Positions 10,265 through 23,371 are shown, counted from the first letter of the stretch. The stretch is DNA of 64,000 bases from Nepenthes gracilis (GCA_033239525.1 BSYO01000016.1:3625333-3689332), one strand, 5' to 3'. The notes: a model not told the origin generated them from the sequence alone. Translations and numbers: made by a program.

Positions 10265-11918
10265 TGAAGCTAATTGTGTTGTCCGCAGTGTGCCGCTTCT
10301 TACTCCCAGTCTGCTGCTCCTTATCGTCGGTTGGATTTTAGCAGGTCGGGTGGCGACCATATTAACCCCCTTGCCGCAACCCGGTTTCGGGGAGGAGACA
10401 GCTCCTGCCCTTCTCCGCCAGTTACTTCGAAACTTTGTATAGGGCCCTTGATAAACTTGGTAAGGTGGCCCCGGCGAATCAGCTCCTCGATCTTCCTCTA
10501 CAATATCTTGCAATCTTTAGTAGAATGTTCCGCAGAGTGGTAAAAATCGCAGTACTTCGACTGATTTTCTGTATCCTTCTTCAGTGGTTTTGGCCACTTC
10601 AGGAATTTTTTTTCGCGGATCTACATAAGGATATTTGAGCGCGTGTCCCTCATGGGTGTGAAGCTGATGGGCCTGTAATCTCTGTGTTCTGGCGGCCCAG
10701 TTCTGTGCTACTTCCTGCGGGAGAGATCTTCGCCGCCGTATTTTCTTTTTCCCTCTCCAGGGAATGAGCGAGGCTGATCTGCCCATTCTGGATGTTTTGT
10801 TTCGTTGGCCTCCTCTGCTGCTGCGTAAACCCGAGTAATTTAATCCGCCTCCCAGAAGGTCTGGGGATTCTTGTGGGCCAGGTGTTTGAAGAAGTCCTCG
10901 TAGGTCAGCGGGGAGATGAAACTGTCCAACTTCATCTCTTCCGTGATCCGAGGGATTCGCCTGGCCTCTACCACAAAGAGGTCCAAAACTTTTGGCGGGT
11001 TCTCCCCTGACTTCTGCTTGATGTGGGAGAGGTGCCATGACTACTTCTCTTCCCATCGGCTCGTGGCATACTGAGCCAGGAAGAGATCTGTGAGCTCCCG
11101 GAAGCTACTGATGGTGCCTGAAGGGAGGTGATGAAACCAGATGCGGGCATCTCCCTTCAGCATGAGTGGAAAGCAGCGGCACATTGCTGAGTCTTCCAAC
11201 CCTTGTAGACTCAGATGGGTGCGGAAGTGATTCAGATGGTCAATTGGATCACTGCTCCCATAGTATGAGTCAAGGGAAGTCATCTTGAATTTGGTGGACA
11301 GTGGACAATTTAAGATCTCCGCTGTGAAGAAAAATTTGTCAAGATTAACATCGTGCTCATCGTCCTTGAACACGCGGTTCCAAATCTTATCCACCCATGG
11401 ATCTGCACGAGCTGCGTTGGCAGATCTCTTAGAGTTGAGGTAGCCGGCTGGCTACTGCCTCTAGCTGACCTGGCAGTCTTGGAGGCTTGCTCCTAGACTG
11501 AGTTTCCATTTTTCACCTGAGATTATCGGGGATTTCTTCTTTCTGGACTTTCTCCCAGCGTTGTGCTCCCAGAGCGCTCTTCAGGCCTGTTCTGGCCTGG
11601 AGCGCGCGAAGAGGCTTGGATCTGATTGTTCGTCAGCCTCTCGAGCCTTTTGGCCCGCTTCTTTTTCCTCGGGCCACCTTTTCTGGTGGCCTGCGCAGGG
11701 ACGGCTGCGGGCGGAGCTCCCTGCTGTGACTGCTCTTGCCCAGAGTAGAGTATTTGGAGCAGACGGTTAATGGTCTGTATTTACTCCGTCAGTCATTGAA
11801 AGAAAGGCGCAGGCGCCCCACCTGTCGTCCCGTTGACTAGGGTACCAGCAGCGTGGTCCTGGTCAGGAGAAGTGGCGTTTCTAGCGGGATCTCTAGCTTA
11901 GGCTCTCGTATTCATCAT
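10265..11918 (-). pseudogene. TE-1 gag remnant
   Basis: A likely start is the ATG ATG pair at 11918..11913, soon after the primer site, encoding MMNTRA before an early stop. The basic/Gln-rich stretch (LQILYSGQEQSQQGAPP, then RKGGPRKKKRAKRLERL) is at about 11560..11770. The capsid-like domain (11041..11394) has DSYYGSSDPIDHLNHFRTHL and KGDARIWFHHLP. A zinc-knuckle variant CDFYHSAEHSTKDC is at about 10520..10560. Several stops interrupt it. Gag would form the virus-like particle. Confidence 0.87.
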
Positions 11919-11984
11919 TGTGGATGAGTTTGGCGGTGAAAAGAGAGCGTTGTAGGTGGAGTGTGGTTGACTTTTCGTAAGTGC

Positions 11985-12003
11985 TTCTCATAGATGGTGC
12001 CAA
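11985..12003 (-). other. TE-1 primer-binding site
   Basis: Read on the minus strand, TTGGCACCATCTATGAGAAG follows immediately after the LTR end CATCA. It starts TGG, as expected for pairing with a tRNA CCA end. TE-3 has TTGGTGTCGTCTGTGG and TE-4 has TTGGCGCCATTTATAAG at the same place. The differences look like CpG decay of one ancestral site. I have not assigned the tRNA. Confidence 0.75.
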
Positions 12004-13010
12004 TGATGCGTCCTTAGATCCAAACTTCGAACAGATTCGGGCTGATACGCTTGTCTGGTTTGGGCTCCATTTGCCGAGTTTGGATCCTACTCACCACTAA
12101 AACGAATAGGAGGTCAGTGTGTTGGCGGAAAGTTATTCTACCGAAAATACTTCGACGCTCAAATCAGTAAACAACTTTCGAAATCTGGGAAGATGACTGG
12201 AAATGAGAATTGAGAGGGAGAGTGTAAGAGTATGTAGTTTCCAGATGAAAGAGATGCAATGTCGTCTCTTGAATCTGAACGGTGGGTGAAGGCAGTAGGC
12301 GTCTGTCAACAGGAAGAGCGCATGTATGCCTTTGATTTGTGTTTTTTCTCTCAACATGTTAGGATACTTTGTAGAGAGAGAGTACGAAATCGTCCTGGAC
12401 TGCATAGTCGAGAGCGTATGTTTGCGTAGTAGAGAGCGCAGTAGTAGGCGTTGTGTGAATAGTTGTTCGCGTGCCCTGAGCGAAGACCCTAGGGCTCATT
12501 TTAATGGCGGCAAGGTGATTTTTCTTGGTTGGAAGGTGTGATCCCCTGCGCCATATTTAGATGGCCTTTCTTGTGAGGAAGGCATGAGTTGCATAATTAG
12601 CTGGGATTGCTTCCTTTCCTGGCGGGTAGCGGCTTTCCAAACTGCCCACCTTCATTTCATACACTTTACCGTTGGAAAGCTTCAGTTGACAGGAAATTGA
12701 AAAAATCTGGCGCCTTCCTTATGGGAAGGGCGCTGATTTTGTCAATATCCATTTTGGGTGTTTGCTGAGTTTATGGAAGGCGCTGGTCAAGGAAAGAGCC
12801 GTTGCTAACCGTCCAGGCCCGTAAAAAGTCTTTTTATTTTTGGCCTGTTGTTACAGTAATTCTGGTCAATGCACAGGTTGACCGTCTGACGCGTGTTGGG
12901 GCATTACAGGAATTTGGTCATCATTTTCTGTTGGGCCAACATTGATCGTCCAACAATGGATCTGGGCTGCCTTTGACTATTGGGCTGGTCCATTTACAGT
13001 ATACTCATCA
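12004..13010 (-). repeat. TE-1 5' LTR
   Basis: Begins TGATGCGTCC on the plus strand and ends CTCATCA, giving TGATG...CATCA ends in either reading. It lacks two stretches present in the left LTR, hence is about 85 bp shorter. TSD AAAAT follows at 13011. Confidence 0.9.
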
Positions 13011-13015
13011 AAAAT

Positions 13016-14093
13016 AAAAATCATGAGTTTATTTTTTTATTTTAATTATTAAATTATATTTTAAAACTCAATATTTAAAGATAAAAAATATTAAAAATAA
13101 TTATATTTCAAAATTTCTTAAAATATTAAAACGTATTAAATATTATATTTAATGTAAAAATATTTAATAAAAAACATTTATTTAGATATTATTATTTAAC
13201 TTTTAACTTTTAAATGTCATATTTTTATTTTTATCATAGTGATTATTAAAAAATAAAATTATATTTTTCTTTAAAAGAAGTAAAATTTCTAAATCCATAA
13301 CATAAAGTCGCAAGGTTGTTGGATTAGTGGTTACTATTTTGATTATTTTTGTTAGGAGTTTTACTATAATTTTTATCTTAAAAAGTATTATATAAAATAA
13401 AATTTCTTTCAAATTTTTATATTTAATAACAATAATGAGATAAGTGATTATCCATTATAAATAAAAAATAAATGTTCTAATTTTTTTGATAAATAAGTCT
13501 ATATATAGCTAATTTTTGATAAATAAAAATTATATTTAATTTTTTTAGCTATATTTTTTGTTTGATTAAAATTAAAAAATATTAATCAAATTAACCAAAC
13601 CATATATATATATAATACAAGTAGTTAAATAATTAATCTTTTTAAAAATTTATTATTACCTAAATTATTAAAATATTTTTATTTATTATCCACATTAGCC
13701 ATGTTTCAAATAATTTTTTATGATATTAAAAATTTTTTTACCATGAAGAAAACTATAAAGAAATTCCATCATATAATATTTGTTTTCTTAAACATTATAT
13801 TTTGTTATTATAATATTATTTTTTATTAAATAATATTCACGGATCTTTTTTTATCAAAGCTGTAGACTAAGTTTAGATTTTACATTAAAATATTTCTTAA
13901 TCAATAATTAATTTTTACTTAGAATATTTATTTATTTATGTATTACATATTTTTACTATATCTTGTTATGCTATTCTCAGATATGTTAATATATTGTTAT
14001 CATAATATTATTATTTGTCCATTTTGATTTCTGTATAAAATATTAAATTAAATAAATAATTTTTAGATAATGAGCTTAATATTATAAATAATA
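13016..14093. other. AT-rich spacer between TE-1 and TE-2
   Basis: Very AT-rich with long A/T runs and short ATAT tracts. No gene, RNA or repeat boundary is recognisable. Confidence 0.6.
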
Positions 14094-14098
14094 CAAAT

Positions 14099-14770
14099 TG
14101 ATAAGTATTGTATCCGACAGTCCCAAAAAATCACCTTAAAATAACTCTAGGATAAAGAACAAGCTTTAGCGGGCCAACCATTTGCGCTGCCCAATACAGA
14201 AAATGTGTTTGACGACCTTAAGTGGTTTAGTTTTGTAATGGAGTTGGAATCAACTTAATGGTCGGAGTAGTTTCTTATTCTCATCTTGTAATGACCTTGG
14301 GTGTTACTTAAAACCGCCGTCTGGATAAAACTTATACATCCGATAGTTTCCTAAATAGTTAATAAGAGGAATCAACTGTCGCTCAACTTCTATAAAAACC
14401 CATCATCTCTAACAAGAAAAGGGATTAATCGATCATTTTAATATTTTCTCGGATAGAGAAAAGGACAATTTCAAGATGCCAAGAGCGCACTTTCTTTTTT
14501 TTTAACTAAGATGTATTTATAAGAGTGTAAGCCATTAGATAAAAATATATGCATTTTATATCATCTATATTTTCTTTCATTTAAGAAAGATATTGATTTA
14601 GCGTCGAGAGAGAATATATCGGGGAGTGAGTCCCACAAATTTTTTGACTTTATTTTATGATTGTATAGGTATTTAGATTAGAAACGTATGGAGATCAAAC
14701 ACCTTGATGCCCGATGGACAAAATTTAAATCTCTTTATTTATACAACAATCGGAATCCTTGGATGCATCA
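14099..14770 (+). repeat. TE-2 5' LTR
   Basis: Starts TGATAAG and ends GGATGCATCA. Matches about 23372..24017 over its length apart from the first ~40 bp. A TATA box (CTATAAAAACCC) is at 14390..14401. The adjoining primer site reads TTACCACATTTTTATAG, a decayed form of the family site. Confidence 0.87.
14391..14397 (+). promoter_or_regulatory. TE-2 LTR TATA box
   Basis: TATAAAA within the U3/R region. The same motif is in the 3' LTR at 23639..23645, and TE-4 LTRs have the equivalent motif in the corresponding region. Confidence 0.6.
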
Positions 14771-14999
14771 TTACCACATTTTTATAGAACCAACATGGTG
14801 AGCACTAGAGAATAAGTCAGTGCACTAGTCAGAGACTCTACTTTATGTGGTAATTGCCCTCCTACAAGCAGTCGAATAGATGATCATCCCAACTCTTTTG
14901 TGCACTCGCTCGCAATGAAGATGGACTACATCTCTAAGGCCGTCTAGACCATTTGTACGTGTTTAGATGAATGGTCGAAGGGGGTTTCATCCTCGACCT

Positions 15000-16440
15000 C
15001 CCAAACCGCAACGTCTAAAAGAAGGAATAGGGGAAGGAAACATTCTTCTAAAAAGATTTACCAACAAGATGACTTCAAGACTTAAGCAGCCTCAAGCAAT
15101 AAAGTTTCATTGTGACTTGAAGGTCACCTAACTTTAGAGTTTGAGAGGATAACCCTGAGAGGCGAAACCCTCGATACTTTTATGATGATGGAGAGCCTTC
15201 ATATCAGGTAGGACCCTCTTATAGTGAGCGTCCTCAAAGGGTTACTAGCCACCAAATTTCTCAAGCTATGCGGAACCCCTCTAAATTGAGAAATTTTCTC
15301 AATGAAAAGAGATTGGTAGCTCCTCTCCAAATAGAAGAGAAAGTTGAAAAGATTTGGTAATGTGTTTTTGGAGAAGGCACTAGAAGAAAAGCTATTGATT
15401 TGTGGAGATCTCCAATTACAATGGAGATTCGAACACATTCATTCCCGCATAAGTTTAAGATGTCGGTCCTATATCCATATGATGGAAGTACCGACCCGAT
15501 GGACCATATAAACCATTTCTATGCTCTTCCAAACTTTCAAGGTTTGGATGATGTAGCAATGTGTCTGTGCTTCACCTCAACACTCAAAGGGGATGCCGAG
15601 CATGGCTTTATCAGCTTCAGCCAAATTTGATTCGAATGTTTTAGGATCTGGCCAATGATTTTTTTCTCAATTTGCCTCTAATGTAGGGAATAAAAGTAGC
15701 AATGGCACATTGCTAAGGTCAGGCAAGGGCCAAATGAAAGCTTGAAAAAATTCTTGAGCTAGTTTACAACCGAGGTCCAGAAGATATCTAAGCTCATCAA
15801 AGAGGTGAAGTTAAGTGCTTTCATATCAACTTAGGAGCTTGGGGACTTTTTCAAGCATTTGACTCACAAGAACCTGCAAACTTTTAAAGAGGTCGAAGAG
15901 ATATCTCGAACCTACATAGCGATCGAGGAGGTTAATGAAGTGAAGAAGCCTGACCATGGAGAGTACTTCCAACAGAGGACGGTGGAAGAAAAGAGGAAGA
16001 TCGAGGACCATCTGGGTTATCGAGGATAAAGGAAGTAGCAGAAATCTGAGCCGACAACTCGAAAGGAGTTACGCCTTTGAACTTGGCTCACTTGAATGAC
16101 TCTCGTACCAACATTCATATGCAAATTTGGGATGAAAGATTTTTTAAATGGCCGAAGGCGTTAAAGAATCGGATCGAGGTGATCAGTCAAAGTACTATCA
16201 TTACCATCACTGCGGAGGTCACAGTATTAAAAATTATAGGACACTACAAAAAAAAAATTGAATAGCTAATCCAAAAGGGACACTTCACCCATTTCTTACA
16301 GAGTTCCAGACAGACTTCCGAAGGAGTAGATGGAGATAAGGTGAATAGCTGAGAAATTGAGTGGCAGTTTGGGTCATAAATATGATCACCATGTGTCCTA
16401 CTTGAGATGAAATTCCAAAGAGCTCAAGAATGACCGTCAA
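15000..16440 (+). pseudogene. TE-2 gag remnant
   Basis: The frame 15400..15630 holds the capsid-like segment KFKMSVLYPYDGSTDPMDHI and LQ/FQGLDDVAMC-type residues, alignable to TE-1 and TE-3 gag. Downstream frames have DFFKHLTHKNLQTFKEVEE and a knuckle region where cysteines have become tyrosines (YHYHCGGHSIKNY, about 16200..16240). Numerous stops. Confidence 0.8.
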
Positions 16441-16479
16441 TCATAAAAAACTATGGGTAGAATATATGAATGATGTTAT

Positions 16480-17160
16480 TAGTTTTAGTGATGAAGACTT
16501 AACATATGTAACTTTCCCACATTTTAACATTTTGGTTGTAACCCGTACTGTCTCTAATGGTAGTATAAACTACTAATGGAAACAAATATTTATTGATAAT
16601 GGAAGTTCAAAAAATTTACTTTATCTCGATATGTTTTTTAAATTAGGATTTAAAAGAAGGCAATTGAAAATCTCCGAAGGACCCCTATACGGATTAGATA
16701 ATGAATCAGTACTTGTGCAAAGGGTCATCCAACTCAAAATTACGTTGGGCACCTATCCGAGGACTGCTATCAAGATATTTTCCTTATTGGTTGTAGACCT
16801 CCTGTCAGTCTATAATGACATTATCGGACGTCCGTTTAACAACATTTGGAGTAGCGACTTCGATTCCACATCTAAAGATAAAGTTTTCGACTCCATTCGA
16901 TATTGAAGAAGTTTTAGGTAATCAAATAACCTAGCGGACATGTTACTTGTCCCAAATGACTCAAATGCCCACCAGTCAACTGATCAAGGACCTTAACTTT
17001 CGTGATAAGACCACATTATTACAAGTCCAATCTGGGGAGTCAACAGACCAAATCCTTTTGAACCCCAATGATTCATAAAAGTATGTACAGATTAGAAGTT
17101 CTCTATTCGAACCCCTTCGAGGACAACTTATCAATTTTTTTCTTGACAGAATTCCAACAT
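16480..17160 (+). pseudogene. TE-2 protease remnant
   Basis: IFIDNGSSKNLLYLDMFFKL at about 16580..16650, followed by LYGLDNESVLVQ and DIIGRPF (frame 16631..16906). It matches the TE-1 and TE-3 proteases. Stops and a frameshift follow the IIGR motif. Confidence 0.82.
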
Positions 17161-18480
17161 CTTTGCCTAGACACCCAATGATATGTCAAGGATACCGATC
17201 GAAATAATGGTCCATAAATTGGACTTAGATCCGGTCATAAAGCAATCTGGTAGAAGTGAAGAAATTACTCGGTTGAAAAATTAAATGCCATTCGTGAGGA
17301 GGAAAAGAAACATCTTGATACTGGGTTTATAAGAGAAGTTCAGTATTCAAACTGGTTGTCAAACGTGATCATGTTAAGAAGAATAATGTGAAGTGGAGGA
17401 TGTGTGTCGATTTCACTAATATCAACAAAGCTTGTCCGAAGAATAACTTCTTATTATCGAGAATTGATTTGCTTGTAGATTTAACATCCGGGTATGGATT
17501 GTTTAGTTTCATGGATGCGTACTCAAATTATAACCAAATTTAAATGAGCCCAAAAGACGAGGAGCACACATCGTTTGTAACCGACCAAAGGATATCTGTT
17601 ATAAAGTTATACCTTTTGGTTTAAAGAATACCGGTGCATCTTATCAATGGCTAGTCAACAAAATGTTCAAAGTACATATCAGACAAAATACAAAAGTATA
17701 TGTGGAAGACATGCTCATGAAAAGTAAGGTGATCAATGACCATATTCGCGATCTGGACGAGGTGTTCAGTGTCTTTTGAACTCACCAGATGAAACTCAAT
17801 TCAATAAAGTGTACATTTGGAGTGACCTTAGAAACATTTTTTAGCTTCATTATTTAACATCGAGAAATCGAGACAAATCCTAAAAATATTAAGGCAATAT
17901 TGGATATAAATCCACCTCGAATTGTAAAAGAAGTCCAAAAACTAACTGGAAGGCTTGTGGAACTCTCCCACTTCTTGGTTCAATCGGTCGAGAAGTACTT
18001 ATCTTTTTTCAAGGCTTTGAGGGGAACAAAGGCTGCTGGCTTCCAGTGGACTACCGAATGTGAAGCTGCATTTTGAGAGCTCAAGGAGCATCTCTCGAGT
18101 CCACCGTTGTTGACTTCTTCGCAAGAGGGTGAGGAGCTATTCTTATATCTGGTTGTGTTTGACATCGCTCTAAGTTCGATCTTGATTCGACCACAACCTT
18201 ATGGGCAGCAGCCTATATACTATGTCAACAAAATCTTGACTGACCCTAAAACCGGATATCCCCATGCTGAAAAGATAGCTTTGGCACTTGTATATTTCGC
18301 CTGAAAACTTCAACTGTATTTTCAAGACACACAGAATTATTATCCTAACTGGCTAACCATTGAAGAAAATTTTACAAAGGTAAGATATGTCAGAATGTTT
18401 GGTTAAGTGAGTTATTGAGTTAGGTGAGTTTGATATGAAGTTTCGATCAAGGTTGTCTTTAAAAGGTCAAGCCTTGAAAG
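17160..18480 (+). pseudogene. TE-2 reverse transcriptase and RNase H remnant
   Basis: RT blocks are readable across shifting frames: CVDFTNINKACPKNNF near 17405, SFMDAYSNYNQI near 17510, and the active site as YVEDM near 17700 (Asp to Glu). RNase H frame 18107..18304 has QPIYYVNKILTDPKTGYPHA. Homologous to the TE-1 and TE-3 copies. Inactive. Confidence 0.85.
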
Positions 18481-18990
18481 ATTTCTTTGTTGAAATTGCA
18501 ACCCCGACTTTGGAAACCCTTGACCTTATCAAAATCGACGGTCATCAAAATACTCTAGTAAAGACTTTGCATGTAGATGGTTCTTTAATGCAAGTCGGTT
18601 GTGGTGCTGGAGTAGGACTAAGAACGGTCGATGGGTTTGAAATTAAATATTCAATGACTTTTGAATTTCCAACAACAAATAATGTCACCGAGTATGAGGT
18701 ATTACTTACTAGACTTAAATTGGCCAGATTTAAATTGGCCAAAGAGTGTTCGGCCATAAACCTTATCATTTATAGTAACTCGGAGCTGATTATTAATTAC
18801 ATCCGAGGACATTTTAAAACTTGCAATCCACAACTTTTCCAATACTTCTAAGGTCCAAAGTTTAATCTCAACATTTGATAATGTGAAAATGAACCACATT
18901 CCAAGAGAAGAAAATAAAAAAAACTGATTGACTAGTAAGGGCTACAATGACTGGGGACCCAAAACAGTACGCACGATAAATGCGTGAGTT
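18481..18990 (+). pseudogene. TE-2 second RNase H remnant
   Basis: Frame 18435..18851 has LHVDGSLMQVGCGAGV, NNVTEYEVLLTRLKLA and LIIYSNSELIINYIRGHF. This is the Tat-type additional RNase H. The DGS and TEYE residues remain and the third position reads YSNSE instead of YSDSE. A near-duplication of six codons (LARFKLA) is visible near 18715..18745. Confidence 0.82.
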
Positions 18991-19039
18991 CTTGAAGTTC
19001 CAAGTATCAATGACTCGAAACTAGAAATTATGTAGATAG

Positions 19040-20260
19040 TCGATGCCGATAACTGGATGACTCCTTATGTGAAATATTTATTTGACGATATATCACCAAA
19101 GAACTTAGATGAAGCCAAGTGCGTAAAAAAGACAGCAGGCTGGTATACTATTATGGACAAAAAATTATACCGACATGGGTACTCTATCTCATATCTACGG
19201 TGACTTACGCCAAAAGAGTTTGACTATGCGCTTGGGGAGGTACACATTGACATATGTGGATCCAATATTGGGGGCAAGAATCTCACTTTCAAACTCATAA
19301 GACAATGATATTATTGGGCCACCATAAAGCACGGCGCCACGAATTTTGTTTGAAAATGTGAGAACTGCCAGATGCATGGGATCTTTACCCATCAACTACA
19401 TACAGAATTTCGAGCTCTGCAGTTGCCTTGGCTGTTCCTGCAATGGGGGCTCGATATCCTAGAGCCACTTCCAATTACATCCGGATAAAGGAAGTTTGTA
19501 ATTATTGGGATAGATTAATTCACGAAATGGGTTGAGGCCGTCCCACTTGCTAAAATTACATAATAGAAACAAACTGAGTTCATTTGGTAAAATATCATAT
19601 GTAGATTTGAAATACCCAAAATTATTATAACTGATAACGAGGTCCAATTACCAACAAGTACTTCACGAAGTATTGTGCTAGTTTAAAAATAAAGTTAGTT
19701 CATACTTTCATCGCTTATCCACAATGTAACGAACAAGTAAAAGTTACAAATTGCATAATACTACATGGTTTAAAGACTAAGCTTGAGAATGATGGGGGCT
19801 CCTAGGTGGACGAACTCCCATTCGTCCTATGGTTATATAGGACGACACCCAAAAAGCTGACTCGTGAGACACCATTTAGTTTATGCCATGGGATCGAGGC
19901 CGTTATTCCAATAGAAGTCGGACTGTCCAATCTTTGAGTCGAGCCTTTTAATTCATGCAATAACTCACAAAAGTCTCAAAAAAATATCGATCTACTTGAA
20001 GAATTCTAGGACAAAGCACGATTGCAAATGACGGCTTATCAATAGAGGGATGCTAAATAATACAACAAAAAGGTTAGAGCACCCCAGTTTGAAGTAGAAG
20101 ACTTATTGTTACGGAGTATTGACGCCACTAGCAAAAATATTGACCAAAATAAACTCTCACCTAATTGGGAATGGTCATTTTTGGTCTCAATCATTCTTTA
20201 AAATTGGGCATACAAATTATGCACTAGAAAGGCATATTAGTCCCTTAGACTTGGAATACC
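19040..20260 (+). pseudogene. TE-2 integrase remnant
   Basis: Readable pieces include the zinc-finger end CENCQMHGIFTH (about 19355), WGLDILEPLP with the first catalytic Asp (about 19448), ITDNEVQL with the second (about 19630), NEQVKVTN where the catalytic Glu is Lys (about 19730), and GGSWVDELPFVLWLYRTT then ETPFSLCHGIEAVIPIEVG. Several stops and frameshifts. Confidence 0.83.
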
Positions 20261-21000
20261 TCTCACCTCAAAAAATATGATTAATAATTGAATGTACGAA
20301 CAGGTAATATTTACATTATGAGGAATGCTTGTAATTTTTTTAACATTTTATTAATAAAATAATTATTTATTCATTTTTGTGCTTGCTTGGTCTTTCATAA
20401 TATTGCATAACTAAGATTGCCCTAAGTTAGGTGAAATACGTTCACCTGCCTTTTGAACCACACTTGGTTATCGGTAAAATTCAGTCATGTAATTGAGTGA
20501 CCTAGAAAAGGTTGGTAATTAAAACTTTGTAATGATACCAAGCAACCTAGATGAGGTTGAGAGTTAAAAACTTAGGAAACTTTCTTAGAAGCACGCAAGC
20601 AAAGACCTTTAAAATAGTATCGTCAGCTAACTATGGTCCTAAAAAAATTCAAGTTAAATATACAAATGTTTTGAAACTCTTCGGTTAATTGGAGGGATAA
20701 AAGCCATGTGTTAATGATGACTTAAGTAATATTTAAAGTCTGAGATTTGAAATGTCTAACAAATTAAACACACTTATATATACACCAAAATATAGAGAGA
20801 GAATCATGTGAAGAAAAATCTTCATTTATAAAGAGTAATAATTACAAGTAAAGAAAAATACAAATGATTATTCTAAAGAAGGACGACGTTGTGAAGTTCC
20901 TAGCAGAGGCTCCCAAGAGTTCGTATTGTCATTGGGATGGTACAACACATTGAAACTATGGTGAGTGCTAGCGTTCATTGGATGAAATACAAAAATAGGA
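20261..21000. other. TE-2 spacer after integrase
   Basis: AT-rich noncoding spacer. Two imperfect copies of a ~45-bp unit (ACCTAGAAAAGGTT at 20500 and ACCTAGATGAGGTT at 20545) are the only repeat I see. They differ from the 40-bp unit of TE-1 and TE-3. Confidence 0.5.
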
Positions 21001-22889
21001 ACACCAAGAGCCACCATTTGAAGAATATGCCGACACCTTTCTAGTAGCTGCGCTCCAACATCTTCTTGATATCATCCAGACGAATGAAAGTCCGGAGCTC
21101 ACTTTCAATTTTAAAGTTTTGGTATCTAAGAAGGACATATTTCTACTTTATGTCAACTAGCTCACGTTCAAGTTGAGAAATACGCTCATCTGCAACCAAA
21201 AGCTTTTCTCTCTCTTTCTCTACGTAGTTGTGAACCAAACGGTTGGTAACGCTAACAAGACGATTGTCCATTTTTTGAAGCTACAAAGAAAACATAGCAA
21301 ATTAGCAAGTATGAAGGGAACAATATAAATACTAAGGAAGAGTTCCATCAATACTTCAGAAATGGAGATACTCCCTAAAGATGCATCATTTGTGGGAACC
21401 TCCAAAACTACTTAGACCTTGGGTTTTGAGGGCTCTGACCCAGCCACCTCTACCACCTCATGAACTCCTCCAAGAATAACATCCCCCTCGAACTTAGGTA
21501 CTTGGAGGTCAGAACCAGATGTTCCAGCAACTGCTTCGAGAGTTGTTTCAGTCTTGGCTTCGGGCACGGGACCCTCCAAAAGAGGCATGTCAACCACGAC
21601 GACTTAACCTTCGGTCTCACCTTCAAGTTGGACATCGGGCGTTGGAGGCTAAGGAGAATGCACCTCTGCAATTTCAATATGAAGTTCCGAGGTGACCACT
21701 TCAACCATACTGGTCATCTGGAACTCAAATAGTGGCATCTCCTCAACCTCACCAAATTGAATCTCACTTCTTTAGGATGAACCCTTAGCAAAAATAGTAG
21801 GAATATCGGGCAGGGACTCCTCGAACAGTAGAGGCAGAACGGTTGGTACGCCATATGAAGCAAGTGTTGGGGTAGGGATCAACATGTCTTCAGCCACCAC
21901 CTCGGCAACAGACTTCGAAGGCTTATAGCCATCAACTGGTCCGATGGCCCTAGAGGCTTGAGTCAGGGAAGATGTTGAAATCGAATCCAATCTAATCGAT
22001 GGCCGTTTCTCTTTATTAATTGGTCAATAGTAGCATTGTCTTCAGAAGTGGATTCAGCCGAAGCTTCTTTATGTATAGGCACTTTAACCAATGGCTCTTA
22101 TATATGAAGGGCTTTTGCCCTCGAGGCATCCTCGAGCTTAGATACTTTGGCCAACGGATCTTTTATTTTAAGGACCTTCACCTTCTTCTTATGTTTTTTT
22201 CAATGAATCGATAACTTTGGGAGAACCTCCGACCCCTCTAATACAGGCTCCCATTTAGCTTGAGAAAGAGATTCGACAAATAACCATCAATTCTTTTTAT
22301 TTTCATTAAAAGTGCTAGCCTTTTCCTGAAGAAGATCAATCACCACTTGGGACGACTTCTTCTCATGCTCCATTACGTCAGTTTGAAAAAAGACGGAGAC
22401 CCGACCCCACTCGTTGTAGAGTTCCCATCCATGAGGAATTGTCAAGTAAAAAAAATCAGTCTTTCCACCTCTTTGTGGAGTTATGGTTTCCCCCACTCAA
22501 ATCAAACTTTGGCCTTGGAGAGACTAAAATCTAGTCTAGTCCATGAAGAAAAAGAAAAATAACTTTCATGATCGTGGTATTAAATGCTAGGCTGTGAATT
22601 CGGATAAAAATGCATAAAGAAATAAGATATCTTATGCCATCTGATTGTAGTCTATCAGGATATAGAGCTCCACCATTATTTTATATAGCGTTGACAATAG
22701 AGGAAATTGAAGACCGCCCTTTAAATGGGTCTCGTACACAATAATATAACCCTCCAGTGGAGAAGAAGCTCGCCCATTAACTCCAGGCAAAAGGTATATC
22801 AAGGAGCTCGAAATTCTATATCGAGCTCGAAGGTATTCCACGTCGCCAGAAGTCGGGACAGATTGGATATCTTTGACATCGAGAGCCAT
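21000..22889 (-). pseudogene. TE-2 antisense ORF (aORF)
   Basis: Starts at ATG 22889 with MALDVKDIQSVPTSGDVEYL, followed by YRISSSLIYLLPGVNGRASS and YIIVYETHLKGGLQFPL, which resemble the putative gypsy-type transposon N-terminal domain also found in TE-3 and TE-4. A linker rich in Pro, Glu and Val follows (frames 21772..21990 and 21412..21597). An intron acceptor TTTCTTTGTAG ends at 21281. The exon after it, starting LQKMDNRLVSVTNRLV, has heptad-like KEREKLLVADERISQLEREL, a coiled coil. Stops and frameshifts interrupt the linker. It lies on the strand opposite gag-pol and points away from the 3' LTR. Function unknown. Confidence 0.75.
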
Positions 22890-22993
22890 TGGAAAGAAAA
22901 ATCTCTGACAACAAATGAAAATGGCGAGAGAAGATTTCAAATGAGAAGGAGGAAGACAAAGGAATCAAAAGTATGAAACAAATGCTTGGAGGA

Positions 22994-23003
22994 CTATTTA
23001 TAG
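22994..23003 (-). promoter_or_regulatory. TATA box for TE-2 aORF
   Basis: CTATAAATAG on the minus strand, about 105 bp upstream of the aORF ATG, followed by a CT-rich leader. An ACGT core (GACGTGTGG) lies about 100 bp further up near 23100..23108. The arrangement recurs in TE-3 and TE-4. Confidence 0.6.
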
Positions 23004-23371
23004 ACAAAGAATGAGGCTTGAAATGACACCGTTAAATTTAAAATTCAAAAGATGCGCCTCATCATGACACTAATAAGTGTCAACCGCCAATTAGTTCTAC
23101 CACACGTCAAATCACCTGATATTAGTAATAATGATTTCCGTGTTTCCAATAAAGCATGCAGGATCTGAACAAGCATGCATTTAGTGCAGCAATTGACGGC
23201 AAGGATAGAGAACATTGGGTTAATTATCATCATCTGATGAAAGCTTTTGGACTATACATTTTTTGCCTGATGAGTTAATGAAACTCGTCAGATTAGACCT
23301 CAGTTTTAGACAGAAGATGCCTTCGAATTTCATACTAGAAAGCTGAATTTCAAGCCTCCTGACATGGGAGC

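Larger units (their letters stand above)
2632..13015 (-). mobile_element. TE-1: Tat-lineage Ty3/gypsy retrotransposon with TSDs
   Basis: A complete but decayed LTR retrotransposon on the minus strand. Two direct LTRs (2637..3728 and 12004..13010) are flanked by the 5-bp duplication AAAAT at 2632..2636 and 13011..13015. A primer site abuts the right LTR and a polypurine tract abuts the left LTR. Gag, protease, reverse transcriptase, RNase H, a second RNase H and integrase pieces follow in that order, placing it in Ty3/gypsy, with the extra RNase H typical of Tat. All pol and gag frames carry stops or frameshifts. The LTRs differ by roughly a tenth of positions in the stretch I compared (mostly transitions) plus two indels, so the insertion is not recent. 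Confidence 0.93.

Noticed and set aside
10517..11056. 179-codon minus-strand frame in TE-1
   Set aside because: Mostly out of frame with gag; the alignable gag residues are in another frame.
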